Shown: positions 53,770-61,890 of the stretch, one piece after another
Layout of the letters: each line of letters opens with the position of its first letter
Numbering within the stretch: position 1 is the stretch's first letter
Assembly (NCBI GenBank): GCA_016716835.1
Contig: JADJUW010000001.1
Location: forward strand, 1,322,001 to 1,386,000
DNA length: 64,000 bases
Direction of reading: 5' to 3'
Source: Myxococcales bacterium
GTDB lineage: Bacteria; Myxococcota_A; Polyangia; Haliangiales; Haliangiaceae
The notes under the pieces: generated by a model
Told to the model about the DNA's origin: nothing
Database searches by the model: none
Seen by the model: only the letters and a program-made list of their open reading frames with translations
Program-made: the position numbers and the translations under genes

Positions 53770-53882
53770 AATCTCAGCTATCTGAGGGCTTCAAATCCCC
53801 CCGGAGTCGGCATTTTGAACCCCGCCAGCCCTGCTCGGCGCCTGCCTCCCTCCCCGATTTCCGCCTAAAATTTCCTATCCCC
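53770..53882 (+). repeat. Repeat R, copy 6
   Basis: Starts AATCTCAGCTATCTGAGGGC and ends CGCCTAAAATTTCCTATCCC. Its left side cuts the hypothetical gene at 53175; its right side cuts the aldehyde-dehydrogenase-like fragment at 53883. Confidence 0.85.
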
Positions 53883-54030
53883 GAAGGGAAATCCGCTCGC
53901 CAATGGGCGTTGCCACCCACGCGTCTTTGCGCCCCTGCAGCCGCGTCAGAATGGCGTCGATCTGATCATTCGACGTGGTCTGAAGATGAGCCGTGTTGGC
54001 CTCGGCGCTTGGAAACGCGGGCGAGGTCAT
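53883..54030 (-). pseudogene. Aldehyde-dehydrogenase-like N-terminal fragment
   Basis: From ATG 54030 the minus strand reads MTSPAFPSAEANTAHLQTTS then DAILTRLQGRKDAWVATPIG and ERISLRG before R copy 6. The pattern LQ-x-RKDAW-x3-P-x2-ERI-x-L is typical of the first helices of aldehyde dehydrogenase family enzymes. Only about 45 codons survive, so it is inactive. Confidence 0.5.
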
Positions 54031-54264
54031 GCCGCGACATTATAGTTTATTGGCAAAATAGCCAAGACATCATGCGTTGCCCGCCAACCGTAAGCCCTGG
54101 AATTCACGATCGAGGCGTGTGCGGCTTAAGGTATGTCGCCAGCAAATTTGGCCCAATTGCAACCATGCATTACACGGTTGCGAAAGCCAACATGAAGCCT
54201 CAAATGGCGGAACGTGGCTATTTCGTATCCCCCAAGGGCAGTCGTCACTCCCTCAACGATACGT

Positions 54265-54438
54265 TCACCATGGAGTATTTGAGTCTTCACAGTTGTAGGT
54301 AGGAAAGGTGCACACCGCTGACCGGCAACTATTGCAAAAAATTTGTTCACCAGCAGGTTCGCCGGCGCCAACAGCAATAGAGAGGTCCTGAATCTTTAGA
54401 CGAGTGAGGGACAATTTTTTACGCGTTTGGTTTTTCAT
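54265..54438 (-). CDS. Second RiPP precursor peptide, homologous to the TOMM precursor
   Basis: 57 residues. The leader MKNQTRKKLSLTRLKIQDLS matches MKNEKRKKLSLSRLKIEKLS of the precursor at 10897-11082. The core FCNSCRSAVCTF aligns with MCNSCNTAFCET, with Cys at 35, 38, 43 and 50, and it ends in TPW. No modification gene is adjacent; only a 30-codon ycaO remnant lies upstream. The start is fixed by the leader and the conserved promoter. It might be processed in trans by the YcaO/SagB enzymes at 7.4-10.8 kb, or it may be a leftover. Confidence 0.8.
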   Translation of the reverse strand: MKNQTRKKLSLTRLKIQDLSIAVGAGEPAGEQIFCNSCRSAVCTFPTYNCEDSNTPW

Positions 54439-54450
54439 AACTAACGCTGC

Positions 54451-54502
54451 TTGTACGATTTACAGTCATGTCTCGTCAACAAGAATTGATTGGACCAATC
54501 AA
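54451..54502 (-). promoter_or_regulatory. Promoter and palindromic operator of the second RiPP precursor
   Basis: TTGATTGGACCAATCAA (54486-54502) is a perfect 17-bp palindrome around one central base. On the minus strand it is followed after 9 bp by TTGACG (54479-54474), 17 bp, and GTACAA (54456-54451), 12 bp before the ATG. The order, spacing and core sequences match the TOMM promoter at 11094-11142. There is no Shine-Dalgarno sequence before the ATG. Confidence 0.62.
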
Positions 54503-54829
54503 TGAATATATTTCACCGGAGGTTGAAAACTGCCGCTGATTGGAAATTTTCAGAATCACTATATTTTATACTAATTTTTTCAAGTATTTACGTATGGCGA
54601 TCTCTACTATGTTTCAATGTAAAAAAACTCATTCCGAATAATTGGCCCATCCATAACTCAGATAGACACTCACAACATCAGCCGAAACGGCAGAATTCGC
54701 TCGCATCACCGCCTGCCAGTGCGGTGAATAGGTGCACCGGAAACACACCCGGATTTCTTGCCTTGAGTCGAGTTTACGACCAGGGCGTCCCTTCATGGGG
54801 CGACTTCTGACAACACGGTACACAAGCCG
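54503..54829. other. AT-rich intergenic stretch upstream of the second precursor
   Basis: AT content is clearly higher than in surrounding DNA (for example ACTATATTTTATACTAATTT at 54559-54578). A 64-codon minus-strand frame with two Cys (54629-54823) exists but lacks a ribosome site or homology I recognise. Most likely this is the remaining spacer between a lost ycaO gene and the precursor. Confidence 0.4.
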
Positions 54830-54923
54830 CTAGTAAAGCGGCATCTCTTTTAGAAACAGCTCGTGCGGCTCAAAGGGCGCGCCGGATTGCCCCATGGCTC
54901 GCCGGTAATTTCGCAAGCGCTCC
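54830..54923 (-). pseudogene. YcaO C-terminal remnant, copy 1 (30 codons)
   Basis: The minus strand reads ERLRNYRRAMGQSGAPFEPH then ELFLKEMPLY and stop. The intact ycaO at 7374 ends ERLLNYRRCMGQAGARFEPH ELFLKEMPLY. The match includes the stop position, and several differences are silent, so this is a paralogue rather than a recent copy. It is cut at its N-terminal side by R copy 7. It lies 392 bp upstream of the second precursor on the same strand. Confidence 0.78.
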
Positions 54924-55037
54924 AATCTCAGCTATCTGAGGGCTTCAAATCCCCCCGGAGTCGGCATTTTGAACCCCGCCAGCCCCGGCCCGGCGCCTGC
55001 CACCCTCCCCGATTTCCGCCTAAAATTTCCTATCCCC
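54924..55037 (+). repeat. Repeat R, copy 7
   Basis: Starts AATCTCAGCTATCTGAGGGC and ends CGCCTAAAATTTCCTATCCC. The left junction to ycaO is at the same base as in copy 5, and the 45-bp flank differs by about two bases, showing a shared origin. Confidence 0.85.
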
Positions 55038-55038
55038 C

Positions 55039-55239
55039 ATCGAAGACTTAGTCGGATTCCTCGCAGAAGCCGCGGCGACGGCCGAGGCGGCAATCATGGC
55101 TGGCACCTCGGACACCATAGGCAAGACCATGGTGCTCGACGTGGTCTTGCGGTGCTTCGTCGCGGCGAATGGCCAGATCGCGACGATGCTGGCGTATGAG
55201 TTGCGCGAGCTGCAGGATCAAGTGGCGGCACAGCGTTAG
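55039..55239 (+). pseudogene. C-terminal fragment of a helical protein
   Basis: Open from the R edge, reading IEDLVGFLAEAAATAEAAIM then GTSDTIGKTMVLDVVLRCFV and ANGQIATMLAYELRELQDQV to a TAG. It has a helical character, with a VLDVV-x-R segment that recurs in the frameshifted gene at 55781 (VILDVVTRVW). The N-terminus is lost. No known family. It is the first of three small same-strand genes of unknown function. Confidence 0.45.
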
Positions 55240-55278
55240 CGGCGGCGCGAGCGGTCGGCCTCGCACACGTTTTCTGAC

Positions 55279-55784
55279 GTGCAAACCCAGGTGTGGCGCA
55301 CCGTGGTCCCCAAGCCCGAGCCGCCGTTGTCAGCAGACGCGCAGCCCATCGTTAGCACGCTGCAGAGCAAGCTTGTGGCGACGCCACGCGACGTTCGCGC
55401 GTATGCCCAGAGCAAGTGCGAGATTGCGACCGGCGTCGATCCCTCGATCGTTGCGGTGAAGATTTTAGCGAGCGCCCGATGGAGCGCGCGATTATGGCCG
55501 AGCTGTGGCATCGCACGACCCAGGCTGTCGAGCACTTAAGCGTGATGATGCATGGCCTCCGCATGCGCCAGAACCTGCCGCTGCATGTCTCAGATAATGA
55601 GCTGCCCATGGCGTTGACCGCGGCCTCGTTTCGCCTCATGCGCGAATTAGCGACCAGCGCGCTCGAGACCATTGCCCTGGTGCGCGATGAGTACGCGGTG
55701 ATCGAGGCGCAGGCGCGCTCGCAAACCAAGCGGCCGACGCTAACGATGTTTGCGTTTAGCGCAGATGAGGGCAAGGCCTCGTGA
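55279..55784 (+). pseudogene. Hypothetical helical protein, frameshifted
   Basis: The first frame (GTG 55279) gives VQTQVWRTVVPKPEPPLSAD through VDPSIVAVK. The second gives DFSERPMERAIMAELWHRTT and QAVEHLSVMMHGLRMRQNLP to a TGA at 55784. Restoring one base near 55463 (GTGAAGATTTT to GTGAAGGATTTT) would join them into about 168 residues. Alternatively the second part is a separate gene from ATG 55479. The family is unknown. The stop overlaps the next start (GTGA). Confidence 0.45.
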
Positions 55785-56045
55785 CGGAGCTAAGCACGCG
55801 GTGGCTGCGCTTGCGCGACGAGCGCTTGGCCTTGTCGGAGGGCGAGTGCAACGATTTTCGCGCCGACATGTTTGATGTGATCGCGACGCAGCTCGCGCTT
55901 GGCGGTTGGTGAGCGCGAAGTCATTTTAGATGTGGTGACGCGGGTGTGGCGCGAGACCATTACCGTCGCCATGCTTGCCGCGGTTGAGCGCGCTTTGCAG
56001 ATGCGAGATGTGTTGTTGGCGGGCGGCACGCCAGCGGCTAAGTAA
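55781..56045 (+). pseudogene. Hypothetical helical protein, frameshifted
   Basis: GTG 55781 opens TELSTRWLRLRDERLALSEG then CNDFRADMFDVIATQLALG to a TGA at about 55912. The shifted frame continues GEREVILDVVTRVWRETITV and AMLAAVERALQMRDVLLAGG to a TAA at 56045. One indel near 55905-55910 explains the break. The joined protein is about 88 residues. It overlaps the preceding gene by GTGA, suggesting an operon. Function unknown. Confidence 0.42.
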
Positions 56046-56208
56046 GCGAGCATCCACCTTAGTGCTGATTATCGCTCAGTTTTACGTATCGCACTCTCAG
56101 ATTTCTGAGACGTATCGCACGTAACTAATGAGAAAGACGGTTGGCAGCGGTGGCCTCGCCGTTGCATGGTTGGGCCAAATGAGTAAATCGCTAGCTAGTC
56201 GCGTCTAC

Positions 56209-57114
56209 ATGCGGTTCGTGTTGGGTCTCGTGGTGGTGGCGCTTGGGGCCTGTCTTGTGCCAACGGAGGACGTTACGGCCCCTCCGCCATGTCCGGATAT
56301 CGCTTATGCGCCCGAACGCAATCCGGAAACGGGTAGCTGCGAAAACAGAAATGAATGGGATTGCAACATGGGACCGCAAACCGGTGGGCCTGGTGGGCCT
56401 ATGCCGCCAACGGCGCCAATGCAAGCTTGGGCGGCATGTGGCACGGTGTGTGAACAACTAGGTGAAGCCGACTGCGACGCGAACGGCAGCTGTCAGACAG
56501 CTTATATAGATGGTTCATTCTGGGGATGTTGGGAGATCAACTATTCGCTGGCCTGGGAGGGATTGGTGTCATGTGACCAACTCGATGCATCCATGTGTTC
56601 CGGGAGCTCGGAATGCAATCCCAACTACGTCACTCTAGAAGTCTTCCCAGATGAACAAGGCAACTGGGATCTTGCCACCGCATTTGATAGCTGCAGCGCG
56701 GATACCTACGTGCCGCCGCTTTCGTGCGCCAACGTTTTATGCAACGTCGGCACGCATTGCGAATTGATCGATCCTAATGGCGAGGTGTGTTTTGAAGACG
56801 AGGCGACGCCGCCGGACTGCCAGCCAGCGTGTATTGCCAATGGCGATGAGCCAGGCACATGCTATGGCGATGTAGTTTGCAATGCTGCGCCGCCAGCATG
56901 TCCTGGCGAAACGCTGCCAGGCATAGCCTTTGGTTGCTGGTCCGGTTACTGCATCCCTGTGTCAGCGTGTGAACCAGCGCCAATGTGTGAGGCCGTCTCA
57001 GGGGAAGCCTCCTGTATTGCGAGACCCGACTGCGCGCCGCTCTATCAGCAATGTCTCCCTACGGAAGATTGCATGTACAAATACTGGGGTTGCACCAGCG
57101 ATTTGGAAGGATGA
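56209..57114 (+). CDS. Cys-rich lipoprotein, first of a paralogous pair
   Basis: 301 residues. The ATG at 56209 opens MRFVLGLVVVALGAC, a lipoprotein signal. The mature part has about 38 Cys, with the blocks FWGCWEINYSLAWEGLVSC and CYGDVVCNAAPPACPGETLP then GIAFGCWSGYCIPVSACE. These blocks are repeated in the downstream protein. No catalytic motif is visible. The stop overlaps the next ATG (ATGA). Such Cys-rich lipoproteins are common in myxobacteria; function unknown. Confidence 0.75.
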   Translation: MRFVLGLVVVALGACLVPTEDVTAPPPCPDIAYAPERNPETGSCENRNEWDCNMGPQTGGPGGPMPPTAPMQAWAACGTVCEQLGEADCDANGSCQTAYIDGSFWGCWEINYSLAWEGLVSCDQLDASMCSGSSECNPNYVTLEVFPDEQGNWDLATAFDSCSADTYVPPLSCANVLCNVGTHCELIDPNGEVCFEDEATPPDCQPACIANGDEPGTCYGDVVCNAAPPACPGETLPGIAFGCWSGYCIPVSACEPAPMCEAVSGEASCIARPDCAPLYQQCLPTEDCMYKYWGCTSDLEG

Positions 57115-58070
57115 TCATCGTGAGAACCAATGTGAAAAATTTCGTGCTATCGCTGGCGGCTATTTCGTCATTGAGCGGCTGCATCTTTGAGGGCAACAAA
57201 TGTGAGGCGATCGTTGATTTGGCGGCGCCAACGCGCAACCCGTATACGGGCGAGTGTGACCAGCACGGCGGCTATGGGCCAACGTCTTGTGATGGTGACA
57301 CGCTGGTTGGAGCTGAGGAGCCGGCCCCCTATTCGCAATTCCCATGGGCGGCTTGCTATTCGCAATGCGAAGCCCTCGATGAACTTACATGCGCCGCGAC
57401 CAGCGGATGCCAGGCGGCTTACGAACAGTATATGGGCCCCGAAGATGTCCTCGTTGATCCGACATTTTGGGGTTGCTGGGCAACAGCCGAAAACTATTTA
57501 TCGTCCATGCAGCCTTGTGAGTCGTTGGTCGCCGAGCCTTGCACGATGCGCGACGACTGCAGTCCGATCTATAGCGATTTCGCGCAGAAAACGGAGAACG
57601 AGCCGGTTCCACCGCCGCTGCACCAGTTTGCGGCGTGCCGCGCTGAGCAAGCCGAGCAAGGTTGCTACGGCGACCAGGACTGCGGCGAAGGCTTTGACTG
57701 CACCGCAGATACCGAATGTTTGTCGCCTCCGGGGTGCGGCGGGGAGCAGGGGTGCCCGGAGGTTTGCTATGGCCGCTGCGTTCCCACAGAGCCACCACCG
57801 CTGCCGGGCAATTGCTATGGCACGGTGTTGTGCGAAATGGTGCAGCCCGCATGTCCATCAGGCACGTTACCTGGCATCGCCAATGACTGCTGGACCGGTT
57901 ACTGTATCCCGCTAGCCGCGTGCGAATCGCCGGCGTGTGGATCGCTTGGCCAAGCAGCGTGCGAGAGCGCCTCGTCATGCCAACCGATTTATGCCGGCAC
58001 CGACTGCACGTGTGACGCGTCGGGATGCTCGTGTGAGACGTTGACGTATGCCTATTGCAACGACGCATAA
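57111..58070 (+). CDS. Cys-rich lipoprotein, second of a paralogous pair
   Basis: 319 residues. The start at 57111 overlaps the upstream stop (ATGA), and the signal VKNFVLSLAAISSLSGC provides a lipobox. Conserved blocks with the first protein are FWGCWATAENYL and CYGTVLCEMVQPACPSGTLP then GIANDCWTGYCIPLAACE. A middle insertion (CYGDQDCGEGFDC and CPEVCYGRC) resembles small disulfide-rich modules. The pair arose by tandem duplication. Function unknown, surface-exposed by inference. Confidence 0.75.
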   Translation: MIIVRTNVKNFVLSLAAISSLSGCIFEGNKCEAIVDLAAPTRNPYTGECDQHGGYGPTSCDGDTLVGAEEPAPYSQFPWAACYSQCEALDELTCAATSGCQAAYEQYMGPEDVLVDPTFWGCWATAENYLSSMQPCESLVAEPCTMRDDCSPIYSDFAQKTENEPVPPPLHQFAACRAEQAEQGCYGDQDCGEGFDCTADTECLSPPGCGGEQGCPEVCYGRCVPTEPPPLPGNCYGTVLCEMVQPACPSGTLPGIANDCWTGYCIPLAACESPACGSLGQAACESASSCQPIYAGTDCTCDASGCSCETLTYAYCNDA

Positions 58071-58142
58071 GTCACGTTAAGGGTGCGTGGGTCGCGCCCG
58101 TGCGTCCCCTCGACCTATCCGCGGTGTTCGGTTAGACTTCCA

Positions 58143-58204
58143 GGCAAGCCCTTGCCCGGCTCGTACCACCCATCGCAATTTTCGCCTTAAATTTCCTATC
58201 CCCC
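58143..58204 (+). repeat. Repeat R, copy 8 (5'-truncated)
   Basis: Only the 3' part remains: GGCTCGTACCACCCATCGCA, continuing to CGCCTTAAATTTCCTATCCC. It is closest to the diverged subtype (copy 3 also has GGCTCGTACCACCC). It marks the right-hand limit of the repeat-rich zone. Nothing else is seen in 58071-58286. Confidence 0.65.
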
Positions 58205-58286
58205 AAGAACGGCGTGGGTAGAAGAAGGAGCGCCGGGGCGCTGGCCCTTTGCAACCGCGCCCGGTGCCTAAAGAACCACGCTTAGA

Positions 58287-59042
58287 CTAAAACGTGACTT
58301 CGAAGGTCACCGAATTGTTTTCGTAGTTCATCTCTTCGATTTGCTTTTCGTCGTTGATCGAAATTTGCAGCGTGTAGGTGCCCGGTGTCACGTCGGTGAT
58401 GTCGACCCATTGGCAAGGCAGGCCGGCGCCGTAGACGTCTTCCCAGCCGCGTGAAATGCCTTGGTTGCCGCAGTGATAGCCAAAGCCAGGTATCGACGAG
58501 CCGTCGATATGCTTGATGTCCATCAGGCAAAACGCCTGCTTGTGGCCGTTGGCGACGATGCCGCCGCCCCCGACCACCTTGTAGTCGGCGTAACCCGTCA
58601 TGTGGTGGTGGCCATGACAGGCCGACCATGCATAGATGCCCTCCGAGACGCCGTCGGGTGGCACCGGCCCCAAGGTGATATCGCGCGCGCCTGCATTGCC
58701 GGTAGCGGTGTCAAAGCGGAGCAGCCGCCGCAGCCCCGTGCCGCCGATGCACTCCTCGACGAGCTCGCACGCCTCGTCGGTAAAGAACTCGGAGCTGACA
58801 AACCACGAGTCGCGCATGCGCGCTTCGGCAAGCACGATATCTGGGAGCCCATCTGGGTCATAGGGGGCAATCACCGTGGCGCCGTCGGGCGCATCTGACG
58901 GGGCATCTATGGGGCTATCGATCGGCGCGTCAACCGGTGCATCCGGCGGGGGTGGCGGTGGCACCAACTCGTCCGGACCGCCGGCGCACGCCGCGCTCGC
59001 AGTAATCGCAAAGGCCAGAACCGTACCGACGAGCCGTTTCAT
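58287..59042 (-). CDS. Lysyl-oxidase-like lipoprotein
   Basis: 251 residues. The ATG at 59042 opens MKRLVGTVLAFAITASAAC, a lipoprotein signal. A Pro/Asp/Ala-rich linker follows (DAPVDAPIDSPIDAPSDAP). The catalytic domain has YAWSACHGHHHMTGYADYKV, the His-rich copper site of lysyl oxidases, then QAFCLMDIKHID, CGNQGISRGWEDVYGAGLPC QW and ITDVTPGTYTLQISIN. Lysyl oxidases deaminate peptidyl lysines to aldehydes; here it would act on the cell surface. The frame extends upstream, but the signal peptide decides the start. Confidence 0.85.
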   Translation of the reverse strand: MKRLVGTVLAFAITASAACAGGPDELVPPPPPPDAPVDAPIDSPIDAPSDAPDGATVIAPYDPDGLPDIVLAEARMRDSWFVSSEFFTDEACELVEECIGGTGLRRLLRFDTATGNAGARDITLGPVPPDGVSEGIYAWSACHGHHHMTGYADYKVVGGGGIVANGHKQAFCLMDIKHIDGSSIPGFGYHCGNQGISRGWEDVYGAGLPCQWVDITDVTPGTYTLQISINDEKQIEEMNYENNSVTFEVTF

Positions 59043-59106
59043 GGCGCCATCATGCCACGAAGCGCCGCAACCGCAACACGGAGTTGCAGGCGCCGCCAAA
59101 CGACAA

Positions 59107-60341
59107 CTAACCTTCGCTGCGCGCAAAGGTCGCGACCACCTCAAAATGTGAGGTCTGCGGCATGGCGTCGATGGCGACCACCTGCGGCAGGGTGAAGCCG
59201 CTTCCGAGCAACACCGCGGCATCGCGTGCCAGCGTCATCACGTCGCAGGAGACGTAGATCACCTTGGCGGCGCCAAGCGCGTGCAACTGCTCGACCACGG
59301 CAAGTGCGCCGGCACGGGGCGGATCGAGCACGACGGTGCCAAAGGTTCGGCCCTGCGCTACCAGGGCCTCGACGCATTCAACCGCATCCTGCGCGACAAA
59401 GTCGACGCCTTTCAGTGCCGCCCCGGGGCGCACTAGATCGTTGGCCACGACGCGCCATCCGGCGTTTGTCAGGGGCAAGCTGAAATTGCCTGCCCCGGCG
59501 TACAATTCTAATAAGGGACGGCCCTCCCCTGGGCCCGCGGCACGCAGCACCGCGGCGCGCATCGCCTCATTGGCCTCGCGGCCGGCCTGGGCAAAATCGC
59601 GCGCGCTGCTAAACACACCGGGATCGAGTTCGACCTGAGCTTGGCCAAGCACGACGTCGCCGCCTGCGCCATAGCCCGTGACGCCGACCACGCCGGGCAG
59701 CGCTAAGATCGAAGCCAACACCTCGCGGTCGGGCACGCCGGAAATTGCCACGTGCAGCTGCCCTGCGCTGCCTTCAAGCACCGCGACATCGCCGCTGCCG
59801 GGCGGCCCCCCACGAGTCGCTCGCGAAGGCCCCCCATGAGCTGCGACAGCGCCGGCGTGAGCTGCAGGCAGGCCGAAATATCGACCACGCGATGGGTTTG
59901 AGGCGCGAAGAAGCCAAAATAAAACGTTTCCTCGGTGCGCCGAAAGTGAAACCGCGCGCGCCGCCGCCACGCGGTCACTTGCTTCATGCCAACCCACTCA
60001 ATGGCCGTGCCCGCGGCGACAAAGCGGCGCAGCGCAAACGACGCGGCGGAGAGCTTGGCCTCGGCCTGCGCTTCATAACTGACGTGCTGCCAGGTGCAAC
60101 CGCCGCACGTGTTCACATAGGGGCATGGCGGCTTCACTCGCGCCGTGCCGGGTGTGACGATGCTGGTGAGCTTGGCCTTGGCAAAGCGGGCGCTTTCTTG
60201 ATGCACGATGACGCGGACGGCGTCGCCGGGCGCAGTGTGCGGCACGAACACGACGCGGCCGCTGCCATCTCGCCCCACGCCATCGCCGCCGTACGCCAAG
60301 CGGTCGATTTCGACCAAAATATCCGCTCGCCGCTGCTTCAT
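59107..60341 (-). pseudogene. Second RlmD/TrmA-family RNA methyltransferase, frameshifted
   Basis: From ATG 60341: MKQRRADILVEIDRLAYGGD, a TRAM domain, and CPYVNTCGGCTWQHV, the iron-sulfur motif, up to LRERLVGG. The downstream frame continues PPGSGDVAVLEGSAGQLHVA, then ELYAGAGNFSLPL (SAM site), VLDPPRAGA and YVSCDVMTLARD with the catalytic Cys. One base change in the six-G run complementing 59811-59816 joins them into about 411 residues. All functional motifs survive, so a sequencing indel is as likely as real inactivation. Confidence 0.82.
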
Positions 60342-60458
60342 GTCTTCTTTGCCGCACCCGCCAAAATAGCCTGGGCGATACTACACAGGCCGCTTGCCAA
60401 CGCAATTGCCCGCGGCGCTTGTTGCCTGCCGCTGGCGTCGCCACTATGGTCGCGCGGC

Positions 60459-61157
60459 ATGAACAAAGTCTGCGCCGACGCCGCCCACGCCCTCGCCGAT
60501 GTCCACGACCATGCGACCATCATCGCAGGCGGTTTTGGCCTCTCGGGCAACCCCGAAAACTGCATTTTGGAGCTGGCGCGCAAGGGCACCAAGGGCCTGA
60601 CCATCATCGCCAACAACTGCGGCACCACCGACAAGGGCCTCGGCGTGCTGCTGGCGCAGGGCCAGGTTAAAAAGATGATCGCGTCGTATGTCGGCGAGAA
60701 CAAAATCTTTGAGAAGCAGTTCTTATCCGGCCAGCTCGAGGTTGAGCTCTGCCCACAGGGTACGCTTGCCGAGCGGATTCGCGCCGGGGGGGCCGGCATT
60801 GAGGCGTTTTTCACCCCGACGGGCTTTGGCACCAAGGTCGCCGAGGGCAAGGAAACGCGCGATCTCGGCGGCGTACATTGCGTCATGGAGACTGCGCTGC
60901 GCGGCGACTTCGCCATCGTCAAGGCGTGGAAGGGCGACCGCTGGGGCAACCTTATCTATCGCCACACCGCGCGCAACTTCAACCCGCTCGCCGCCGCCGC
61001 CGGCAAGATCACCATCGCCGAGGTGGAAGAGCTGGTAGAGGTCGGTGAGCTTGACCCCAACCAAATCCACACGCCGTCGATTTATGTCCAGCGCATCTTT
61101 GTCGGCAAACACTACGAAAAGCCGATCGAACAGCGCACCGTGCGCAAACGCGCGTAG
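60459..61157 (+). CDS. scoA: 3-oxoacid CoA-transferase subunit A
   Basis: 232 residues from ATG 60459. Typical class I CoA-transferase alpha subunit: TIIAGGFGLSGNPENCI, IIANNCGTTDKGLGVLL, MIASYVGENKIFEKQF and GTLAERIRAGGAGIEAFFTP. With subunit B it moves CoA from succinyl-CoA to acetoacetate. The two subunits and the acyl-CoA mutase gene that follows are on one strand. A longer frame upstream lies over the divergent methyltransferase and is not coding. Confidence 0.93.
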   Translation: MNKVCADAAHALADVHDHATIIAGGFGLSGNPENCILELARKGTKGLTIIANNCGTTDKGLGVLLAQGQVKKMIASYVGENKIFEKQFLSGQLEVELCPQGTLAERIRAGGAGIEAFFTPTGFGTKVAEGKETRDLGGVHCVMETALRGDFAIVKAWKGDRWGNLIYRHTARNFNPLAAAAGKITIAEVEELVEVGELDPNQIHTPSIYVQRIFVGKHYEKPIEQRTVRKRA

Positions 61158-61209
61158 CCCCCGTGTCTTCTGTTATCGCTCCAAGCCCGCACCCACGCAA
61201 CGAGGCCCC

Positions 61210-61886
<677 letters not shown>

Positions 61887-61890
<4 letters not shown>

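Noticed and set aside
54629..54823. 64-codon minus-strand frame with CFRC, considered as a third RiPP precursor
   Set aside because: It lacks the KKLSL-type leader and the promoter, and the cysteines are not in a core-like region.
45812..58204. Chromosomal integron (gene-cassette array) formed by the R repeats
   Set aside because: Same-direction repeats between small genes suggest attC sites, but R lacks the GTTRRRY/RYYYAAC cores, no integrase gene is seen, and R edges lie inside truncated genes rather than between complete cassettes.
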